Positions 7,753-13,985 of a stretch of 20,267 bases of DNA are shown piece after piece. Each line of letters opens with the position of its first letter. Position 1 is the stretch's first letter. This DNA is from DATJGR01 sp035494855 (GTDB lineage Bacteria; Pseudomonadota; Gammaproteobacteria; Pseudomonadales; Azotimanducaceae): assembly GCA_035494855.1 (NCBI GenBank), contig DATJGR010000258.1, positions 1 through 20,267 of the forward strand. The letters are read 5' to 3'. A program made the translations under genes and the position numbers. The notes under the pieces were generated by a model. The model had not been told where the DNA came from and searched no databases. It saw nothing but the letters and a program-made list of their open reading frames with translations.

Positions 7753-8689
7753 CCGCGTGTTGCTGAGCTCGGCGCAGATGGCGAGCTTCGTCGCCCGCGG
7801 ATTCCTGCGCTTCGACGCCGCGGTGCCCGAGGACATCAACCAGCAGTTCCTCGACGAAGTGGGGCGAGCGCCGCAACGCGGCGAGAGTGTGCGGAAAGCC
7901 TATGCGAAGCTGCTGTCGGCGAGCGGCATCCCGGCGGTGCCGGCGGGTACGCCGCTGGCGCAGGCTTACCCGAAGCAGTCCGCGATCACGCGTATGCTGG
8001 AGCTGCCGGTCGTGCAAGGCGCCATCGAGAGTCTGGTCGGCCCGAATCCAACCTTCGATCATCACTTCCTGCACGTGACGTTTCCGCCCGAGTTCTACGA
8101 AGCGCGCGGGCTGCCGAACGTTTCGCAGCACACGCACCAGGATTCGACGATCGATCCGCGTCGCGCGTTCGACGTCCAGATCATGTACTACCCGCACGAT
8201 GTAACGCGCGAGATGGGCGGCACGCGTTTCGTTCCCGGCACGCACCTGCGCCTGGTCAGCGAAGCGGCGGTGGCGCGTTATCAGAACATCCGCGGCCAGC
8301 AGCACGTCGTGTGTCCCGCCGGCACGCTGCTGTTTCTGCATCACGGCATCTGGCACGGTGGCGGCGTCAATCGCTCCGACCGTTTGCGCTACATGTTCAA
8401 GATCCGCATCAATCCCACGGTGCGGCAACAGCGGTTGTGGGATACGTCTGATCTGCTGAACGACCACCATCGCCAGCGCCCGATCTTCCTCATCAAGGAA
8501 GCGCCCGATCCGAACAGCGTGCACACGATACTGACGACGCCCGAACCGTGGTTCGAAGCCGACACCGGACGTCTCGAGTATCTGAATCGCGTCCGCATGT
8601 GGCGCTACCTGCTCGGCGACGACAGGTTCGACGCCGACTACTGGCTCACACGTATCGAAAACGAACCTACGGCGAGTACGCACGCATGA
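7745..8689 (+). CDS. Phytanoyl-CoA dioxygenase (PhyH) family protein, second copy
   Basis: A 314-aa Fe(II)/2-oxoglutarate-dependent oxygenase. The iron-binding HxD is H131-Q-D133 in QHTHQDSTID, the distal ligand is H204 in IWHGGGVNRS, and R215 lies exactly 11 residues later as expected for 2-oxoglutarate binding. GGTRFVPGTHLR at ~158-169 is the usual PhyH strand before the distal His. The catalytic set is complete, so it is probably an active hydroxylase of unknown substrate. A ribosome binding site (GGTGGA) lies inside the end of the preceding 91-aa gene, which it overlaps by 8 nt; its own stop overlaps the DUF2970 start as ATGA. Outside the motifs it differs clearly from the PhyH protein in the lacZ operon, so the two are unlikely to be a recent duplication. 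Confidence 0.92.
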   Translation: MADRVLLSSAQMASFVARGFLRFDAAVPEDINQQFLDEVGRAPQRGESVRKAYAKLLSASGIPAVPAGTPLAQAYPKQSAITRMLELPVVQGAIESLVGPNPTFDHHFLHVTFPPEFYEARGLPNVSQHTHQDSTIDPRRAFDVQIMYYPHDVTREMGGTRFVPGTHLRLVSEAAVARYQNIRGQQHVVCPAGTLLFLHHGIWHGGGVNRSDRLRYMFKIRINPTVRQQRLWDTSDLLNDHHRQRPIFLIKEAPDPNSVHTILTTPEPWFEADTGRLEYLNRVRMWRYLLGDDRFDADYWLTRIENEPTASTHA

Positions 8690-8928
8690 ACGAAAAACCT
8701 TTGAAAGAACCCTCACCCGAGGAAAAGCCGCTGACGTTCTGGCAGATCGCCGGCAGCGCCGCGGCTGCTGCATTCGGTGTGCAGAGTCGCGCGAATCGCG
8801 AGCGCGATTTCAGCCGGGGCAAACCGCTGCACTTCATCATCGCCGGCATCGTTTTCACCATCGTCTTCGTCGTGATCGTCGCTTCGGTGGTGCGGTTCGT
8901 GCTGCACAGCGCGGCCTCTTCCTCGTAA
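8686..8928 (+). CDS. DUF2970 family small membrane protein
   Basis: The 80-aa protein matches the DUF2970 pattern: LTFWQIAGSAAAAAFGVQS, then the charged RANRERDFSRGKPLHFIIAG, and a hydrophobic helix IIAGIVFTIVFVVIVASVVRFVL at ~50-72. It has one predicted transmembrane helix near the C-terminus with a positively charged N-terminal side, so the N-terminus is probably cytoplasmic. The family's function is unknown; I know it mainly from beta- and gammaproteobacteria, which is the best taxonomic hint in this window. ATG at 8686 sits in an ATGA overlap with the PhyH stop, indicating coupled translation. An upstream in-frame extension only reads through the PhyH gene in another frame and is ignored. 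Confidence 0.9.
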   Translation: MNEKPLKEPSPEEKPLTFWQIAGSAAAAAFGVQSRANRERDFSRGKPLHFIIAGIVFTIVFVVIVASVVRFVLHSAASSS

Positions 8929-8946
8929 AAGCGTAGAGACGGCTCG

Positions 8947-9579
8947 ATGCGACTGACGATCTTCGGCGCGTCCGGGCTCACCGGCACCTGCCTCGTTTCG
9001 CAAGCGCTCGACCTCGGTCACGACGTAACGGCGTTCGTGCGCACACCGGGCTCGGTCGCACAAACGCATCCGAACCTCGACGTCGTCGTTGGCGATGTGG
9101 CGAGCGCGACAGACGTCGAACGCGTGGTCAACGGACAAGACGTCGTAATGATGTCGCTCGGGGTGAAGATGGGCGTACCGGACCAGGTATGCACGATCGC
9201 AACCGCCACCATCGTTCCGGCGATGCAGAAGTTCGGCGTGCGGCGGTTGCTCAACGTTTCGGGCGTGGGCACCGGCGAGGCGCGCAACCGGTAGAGCGCG
9301 CTCGGCAAGCTGGTAGCGAACGGCCTGCGTGCCCTCGACCGCCACGCCTTTCGCGACAAAGAGAACCAGGACGCGTTGGTTCGCAACAGCGACCTCGACT
9401 GGATCAACGTGTGCCCCCCGTGGCTGACCAACGGCCCGCACACCGGCGTTTACCGCTTCGGCATCGACCTCCGCCCGCCGGTCAACGCGAAGATCTCACG
9501 CGCCGACGTGGCCGACTTCATGCTGAAGCACGTCATCGACCCGACGTTCGTCCGCAAGAACCCGATTCTGTTCTATTGA
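8947..9579 (+). pseudogene. NmrA-like NAD(P)-binding protein interrupted by an amber codon
   Basis: Read in one frame this stretch encodes a 210-codon atypical short-chain dehydrogenase of the NmrA/NAD(P)H-binding type. The dinucleotide motif is G7-A-S-G10-L-T-G13 at the start of a Rossmann fold. Codon 116 (9292-9294) is TAG, yet the same frame goes on for 94 more sense codons with full family character: RDKENQDALVRNSDLDWINV, the WLTNGPHTGVYR strand and the ISRADVADFMLKH segment, ending at TGA 9577-9579. No frameshift is needed; one base change, for example from CAG or GAG, explains the break. The first part alone (115 aa) lacks the substrate half and would probably not be functional. A sequencing error, a recent null mutation or amber suppression are all possible. 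AGAGACGG upstream of ATG 8947 is a fair ribosome binding site; it follows DUF2970 by 18 nt. Confidence 0.85.
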
Positions 9580-9645
9580 TTGCAGTATCGGCTGTCGCGG
9601 AGTGCGGCTCGGTCACGTCGTCAGACGATTCAGACGCAGGCGCTG

Positions 9646-12273
9646 CTAACGCACAGTCCCGAGATATCGATCGAACCAGTCCGCGACCTCGCGTTTGCCT
9701 TCGTTTCCGAGCGCGGCCATGTGGGCGACGTCATAGCTGACGAAACGCTTGTCGTTCGGAGCCGTGCCGAGCAGATCGAAGAACCGCTTCTGCGAGCTCT
9801 CGAAGGGAAGGATGGTGTCGTAGCGCCCATTGACCACCAGGATCGGTGTCGTGATGCGCGGGAGGTAATTGATGCCATCATACATGGGATGCAGCGAGTT
9901 CGCGTTCCACAAACCGGCGTCGATCAATGCGGCCGCCTTCAGGCGCCCTTCGATGGCAAGCAATGGCGGCGCGATAAATTCCGAGCCGAAACTGAATCCG
10001 AAGTATCCGATGCGTTGCGCGTCGATGTCGTTGCGCGTCGCGAGATAATCGAGCGTCGTTACGAGGTCTTGGTGCCAGGCGACCGGCGCTCGACGCTCCT
10101 GTTCGGCACGGCCGTCCGCGTCATTCGCCATCGATTCGAAGCGCTGGTAGGTGTGCGCCCAGATGGGCCACACCAGCGCGCGACGACCGTTCACGACGAA
10201 GTCGGCCACGCTCATCTGGTCGAGAATCGCGCGGTTCGGTTTGGCTGAACCAGCTGCGTCGCCGGCTGGGCCGTACACAATCGGCTGCAGTGGGCCTCTG
10301 TGGTCGCGACTGCGGACGATGTAGAGGGTGAACGGCTCGGCGTTCGCGAAGCGGAGTTGCACTTCGTCGGCGACCCACGCGTCCGTTTGGGCGATTTGCT
10401 CGATCTCTACCGACGTCGGCGTGCGATGCGTCGCCGTGAACTGAAAGCGCATCGCGGCGAACGCGTCGTCGGACACGGGTTCGCGGCTCGCGACCGGCGA
10501 GTCGAACGAGAGTTGAATGGGTGCGAGGAGTTCCGCGTCGAGTGGCGCATCCGCCAGCACATGCATCAGGCGCATCCCGTATTCCGGCGATCGATGCATC
10601 GGTGGCGTCGTGTAGGTTATCGAGTATGTAGCTGGATAATCTGGCCAGGCGCCGCCCAACGCGAGCGCCTCATCGCCGACGAAATTCCACACCCATTCGC
10701 GCACGTTGCCGGCGGCGTTCAATGTGCCCCATGGTCCGAGACCCTTGTCTGCGTTCGCGGCAGCAGGTCCCGAGGCCGAGAACCGGCTCGAATTCGCAAC
10801 CGCGGGCGCGGTTGGGAACCCGCCTTCCAACGGTGCGAATGCCGCCCGCAACCAGTGATGGACGGTCGGCAACGCCTGCCCTTTGAAGCGCGCGTAGGCG
10901 ACCGCTTCGTACCAGCTGATACCGCCGACCGGTAGATCACCGGTACCGGTCGAGAAACTGCCGAGTTGCCAGCCCGCCGGACCCGCACGTCCTGTTGCGT
11001 CGACGAATTGCGCCCGCGCCTCCACAAACGTGAGTTTGCGTCCGGCTTCGGCGAATTCGAGCCCCTGCCAGTAGGACGGGTTGTCGTAGCCCCCGGCGTC
11101 GACGAAGGCTTTGAAATCGCGGTTGGTCACTTCCGTGCGGCCGATCGCGAAGGCCGGGATGTCGTATGGATGATCTCCCATGAAGGCGGAGGACCAGCCC
11201 GAGAGCAATACCGGAATGTTCGAACGGGGTACGAGCACCATGTCGTCGCCGAGTGCGCCGTCGGCAACGAGTTCGATCGACGGCGTGGCGGGGACGGCCT
11301 CTCCCATGATCGCCGAGAGGGCGTCGGCCGCTTGCAGCAGCGGACCCGGGTTCGCAACGGCGACGTAGCTCGTACGGAATCCGGGTTTTTCGATCTTGAG
11401 CCGCAGCACGCCGCGGGGCGCGTCGATCGGCTTCGCTACCGGCGTCGAGCCGGCCTCCAGCCACTCTCCGTCGGTCTCCTCGTACGGTCTGAAGTAGACG
11501 GTTGCGCCCGTTTGGGAAACCATCGGAGCGATCGGGACGACGATCTGGCGCCACAACTCGTGAAGTGCCGGATCGGTATCGGTGCCTGACGACTCAACCA
11601 AGGGGCGTGCGAGGCGGAAAGCCGCGGCGTATCGGTCTTGTGACACCAGCTTAGAGATCTCGCCGAGCGCCTGTGTCCGCTCTGTTTGTTCGTACCTATC
11701 GCGAATGAGCACGACCAATGCGGTTGCCAGCACCGCAACGACGGCCGACACGACAATCGCGGGGCGGACGTTGCGCTTGCGTCGTGGCCCGTCCAACTGA
11801 ACGGGTACGGCCGCCGGCGCATCGGTGACCCCGTTCACGCAGTCGAAGACGGCGCCTGCGAGCCGGTCGCGAAACTCGGTCTCGGTGAACTGCGGTCGGA
11901 TGATCGCCTGACGATTGCCGATCTGCAGGCGAATGGATGATGGAAGCTCGATGTGCTGGAGCAGCACGGGCAGCACCGTCCGGTCGCGGTCGAGCGCGAA
12001 TGCCAGTTCTCGTTGGCAATTGCGCGACGCAACGGAACGCGGCGTCACGAACATCAGGAACAGACTGCACGTCTCGATCGCGTGCGCGAGGTCTTCGTGC
12101 CATGCGTGACCCGGGTAGATGCCTTCGTCGTAATAGACGCGAATGCCTCGCCCAGCGAGTGCAGTGATTTCCTGTTCTACTGCCGCCTTGTCGTCGTGCG
12201 AGTAGCTGACGAACACGAACGGTTCCGTCCCGCGATAGGCTCGATGACGATTATGAGGCGCTGCTTCGGCCAA
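9646..12273 (-). CDS. TIR - TM - PEGA-like - FGE-fold - alpha/beta-hydrolase fusion protein
   Basis: This 875-aa multidomain protein starts with a TIR domain (~17-150): FVFVSYSHDD, GHAWHEDLAHAIE, then FVTPRSVASRNCQREL, where E89 aligns with the catalytic Glu of TIR NADases. A transmembrane helix follows at ~172-190, flanked by RRKR, which predicts TIR inside and the rest in the periplasm. Residues ~256-305 resemble a PEGA repeat (ATVYFRPYE, STPVAKPIDAPRG, RLKIEKPGF). A formylglycine-generating-enzyme/SUMF1 fold spans ~340-572 (IGRTEVTNRDFKAFVDAGGY, VGGISWYEAVAYA, GNVREWVWN, LGGAW), without the copper-binding cysteines. The C-terminal ~610-875 is an alpha/beta-hydrolase with nucleophile S761 in GFSFGSE, D819 in NGRYDTILP and H851, an intact triad. 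From memory, the part after the TM matches the tail of large bacterial Ser/Thr kinases, with TIR replacing the kinase. The start is a TTG at 12273; an in-frame TAG at 12313-12315 excludes anything longer. It is monocistronic. Confidence 0.9.
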   Translation of the reverse strand: MAEAAPHNRHRAYRGTEPFVFVSYSHDDKAAVEQEITALAGRGIRVYYDEGIYPGHAWHEDLAHAIETCSLFLMFVTPRSVASRNCQRELAFALDRDRTVLPVLLQHIELPSSIRLQIGNRQAIIRPQFTETEFRDRLAGAVFDCVNGVTDAPAAVPVQLDGPRRKRNVRPAIVVSAVVAVLATALVVLIRDRYEQTERTQALGEISKLVSQDRYAAAFRLARPLVESSGTDTDPALHELWRQIVVPIAPMVSQTGATVYFRPYEETDGEWLEAGSTPVAKPIDAPRGVLRLKIEKPGFRTSYVAVANPGPLLQAADALSAIMGEAVPATPSIELVADGALGDDMVLVPRSNIPVLLSGWSSAFMGDHPYDIPAFAIGRTEVTNRDFKAFVDAGGYDNPSYWQGLEFAEAGRKLTFVEARAQFVDATGRAGPAGWQLGSFSTGTGDLPVGGISWYEAVAYARFKGQALPTVHHWLRAAFAPLEGGFPTAPAVANSSRFSASGPAAANADKGLGPWGTLNAAGNVREWVWNFVGDEALALGGAWPDYPATYSITYTTPPMHRSPEYGMRLMHVLADAPLDAELLAPIQLSFDSPVASREPVSDDAFAAMRFQFTATHRTPTSVEIEQIAQTDAWVADEVQLRFANAEPFTLYIVRSRDHRGPLQPIVYGPAGDAAGSAKPNRAILDQMSVADFVVNGRRALVWPIWAHTYQRFESMANDADGRAEQERRAPVAWHQDLVTTLDYLATRNDIDAQRIGYFGFSFGSEFIAPPLLAIEGRLKAAALIDAGLWNANSLHPMYDGINYLPRITTPILVVNGRYDTILPFESSQKRFFDLLGTAPNDKRFVSYDVAHMAALGNEGKREVADWFDRYLGTVR

Positions 12274-12469
12274 CGTGAGTGTCCGAGAGTTGACCGTTCG
12301 ACTATGAGCCGGCTAGCGAGAGATCCGCAACTCCGATTGTTCTTGTGATCCGTGGTCGGATGATCGCCGCGTTCCGCACACGTATTTGCATTTGCCGCCG
12401 GTGGCGGCGTGGTTCGACTACGCGGTAAGCGCACTCGCCCGCTTTGCGCTCAGTTCGATTGCAGGGGGC
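12274..12469. other. Intergenic region upstream of the TIR gene
   Basis: These 196 nt lie between the VOC gene stop and the TIR gene start, both on the minus strand. They must hold the end of the GH20 operon transcript and probably the TIR gene promoter. I see no convincing -35/-10 pair. A perfect 6-bp inverted repeat with a 3-nt loop is described separately. No small gene with plausible coding character is visible. Confidence 0.4.
12394..12408. repeat. Short perfect inverted repeat, possible hairpin
   Basis: GCCGCC and GGCGGC flank a 3-nt GGT loop and would form a strong small hairpin. It lies 61 nt past the stop of the VOC gene in its direction of transcription. On that strand the hairpin is followed by AAATGCAAATAC rather than a run of T, so it is not a standard intrinsic terminator. 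It could weakly terminate or stabilise the GH20 operon mRNA, or be chance in GC-rich sequence. Confidence 0.3.
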
Positions 12470-12943
12470 TCATGGGTCGCTCAGGCGCTGCTGCACGCCC
12501 GCGTTGAGAGGCGGGCGCGCGTCGTCGGCGAGATGACCTTTGCCCGGCACATGATTGACTTCGAGGCGCGTCCCGCACGGATCTTCGAACAGTACCGAGT
12601 AGTAACCGGGCGCCCATTCGTCGAGTTGCGGCGGATGTACGATCCGCGCGCCGAGGTCGGCGACGAAGCGACCCACTGCGTCGACGTCCGCCGCGCTGCG
12701 CGCGCGTAGACACAGATGATGCAAACCGGCGCGATACTGATCGAACGGCGTGCCCGCGTGTTCCGCCGACGCCGCGCGGATGCCGATGCCGGTGCGGCCG
12801 CCGATGCAGTAGTACAGCTCGTCGGTGTCGACCAGGCACACCATGCCCAAGTACGGGAGCAGCGCGCCATAGAACGGCCGGCAGCGGTTCAAATCCTGCA
12901 CGGTGATGTAGATGTGCGCGACGCCGTTGATATCGATGGACAC
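12470..12943 (-). CDS. VOC (glyoxalase/dioxygenase) superfamily protein
   Basis: A 157-aa protein with two beta-alpha-beta-beta-beta modules of the vicinal oxygen chelate fold. The likely metal ligands are H10 in GVAHIYITV, H75 or H76 in GLHHLCLRA, and E128 in CGTRLEVNHVP, the usual H/H/E arrangement of glyoxalase and extradiol dioxygenase relatives. Its length suits a one-domain VOC enzyme acting as a dimer. The start is a GTG at 12943, only 3 nt after the kinase stop, with AAAGG upstream as the ribosome binding site, so it is the third gene of the GH20-kinase operon. Its reaction cannot be assigned: isomerase, lyase, dioxygenase and binding proteins all share this fold. The context suggests a link to amino-sugar metabolism or aldehyde detoxification. 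Confidence 0.88.
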   Translation of the reverse strand: MSIDINGVAHIYITVQDLNRCRPFYGALLPYLGMVCLVDTDELYYCIGGRTGIGIRAASAEHAGTPFDQYRAGLHHLCLRARSAADVDAVGRFVADLGARIVHPPQLDEWAPGYYSVLFEDPCGTRLEVNHVPGKGHLADDARPPLNAGVQQRLSDP

Positions 12944-12946
12944 GGT

Positions 12947-13984
12947 TCAGGCCTTTCTGGCAATGCGGTCGAGTTCGGCGCGCGCGTCGACCATCAACTG
13001 AAACAACCGGAACTGGCTGCGCGCCCGCACCAGATTGTGCTCCGGATGCGCCACCCGAAAATAGGCGTCGCCGTCGAGATAATCGATGAGGAAGCGCAGG
13101 CCGAGCATATAGGCCATGTACGCGGGCACCGCACCGAGCGCCGCGCGCAAATCGGCGTCCACCAGATCGCCCGCCCCGCGCACGTAGCCGGTCGCCAGCG
13201 CGCGATAGCGCTCGATCGAGAAGTCGATTCTGGGATCGTCCTCGTCGCCCAGCGCGGCAGCAGACCGCACCAGGTCGCCGAAGTCCCAGCTGAGTGTGCC
13301 CGCCATGACGGTGTCGAAGTCGAGCACCGCGCACACACGGTCCTCGGCGTCGAACAGCAGGTTCGTCACCTTACCGTCGCCGTGGATCATGCCGCGGGGG
13401 CCGAGGGACTCTGCGGTGACGCGCAATCCGTCTCGCTGCGCCCTGGCGATGTCGTTGGCGGCCGCGGCGCGTCGTTCCGGCACGGGCTTCTGCAACACCG
13501 CGTCGAACCGTTCCAACTGCCATTCGAGTTCGTGGAAGCGCGAAATCGGCACCACGTGCGAGCTCGCGTCATAGTGTGCGAGCGCGAGCTGAAAACGGCC
13601 GAACGCAACGCCGGCGGCAGATGCCTGCGCAACCGACTCGAGCCCGCCGAGGCTGCGTCCCTCGACGAATCCCAGCATCCGATACGTACCGCTGTCGTCG
13701 CGCACCACCGCGGCGCCGTCGCGCGCCGACACGAACGGCGGCGCCAGGCCCGGTGCAGTGCGCTGTATGGTCGAGATGACACGCGCGGTATTCGCGGCGA
13801 TGCCGGCCGGATCGACAAACACGAGCGGATTGATCCGCTGCAGCACGTATCGCGCGTCGCGGTCCGTTGCGATGAACCAGGTGTCGTTGATGTGGCCGCC
13901 GGTGTGAGCGTCGGCGCGCACCGGTACGCCGCTCACCGCAAATGCGGCGGCGATCGACAGCAACCGTTCTTCGGCTTCCGCCAC
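12947..13984 (-). CDS. APH-fold sugar kinase, N-acetylhexosamine 1-kinase (NahK)-like
   Basis: A 345-aa kinase of the aminoglycoside phosphotransferase fold. GGHINDTWFI (29-38) is the ATP-side loop, YVLQRINPLVFVDP (46-59) contains the family's characteristic segment, HGDGKVTN (201-208) is the Brenner catalytic motif with D203 and N208, and VLDFDTVMAGTLSWDFGD (220-237) supplies the metal-binding D222/D224. The LQRIN..VF..P and D-x-DTVM signatures resemble the N-acetylhexosamine 1-kinase group rather than antibiotic kinases. It would phosphorylate GlcNAc or GalNAc at C1 with ATP in the cytoplasm. This is supported by its position 1 nt after a GH20 hexosaminidase that would supply the sugar. The start is GTG at 13984 without a strong ribosome binding site, so translation is probably coupled to the GH20 gene. 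A homoserine- or choline-type kinase role is less likely. Confidence 0.85.
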   Translation of the reverse strand: MAEAEERLLSIAAAFAVSGVPVRADAHTGGHINDTWFIATDRDARYVLQRINPLVFVDPAGIAANTARVISTIQRTAPGLAPPFVSARDGAAVVRDDSGTYRMLGFVEGRSLGGLESVAQASAAGVAFGRFQLALAHYDASSHVVPISRFHELEWQLERFDAVLQKPVPERRAAAANDIARAQRDGLRVTAESLGPRGMIHGDGKVTNLLFDAEDRVCAVLDFDTVMAGTLSWDFGDLVRSAAALGDEDDPRIDFSIERYRALATGYVRGAGDLVDADLRAALGAVPAYMAYMLGLRFLIDYLDGDAYFRVAHPEHNLVRARSQFRLFQLMVDARAELDRIARKA

Positions 13985-13985
13985 T

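Noticed and set aside
9646..12273. FGE fold as a diversity-generating retroelement target protein
   Set aside because: Such variable FGE-fold domains sit at the C-terminus next to a template repeat and a reverse transcriptase; here a hydrolase follows the domain and neither other element is in the window.
12947..13984. Aminoglycoside resistance kinase
   Set aside because: The fold is shared, but the LQRIN and DFDTVM segments and the GH20 neighbour fit a sugar 1-kinase.
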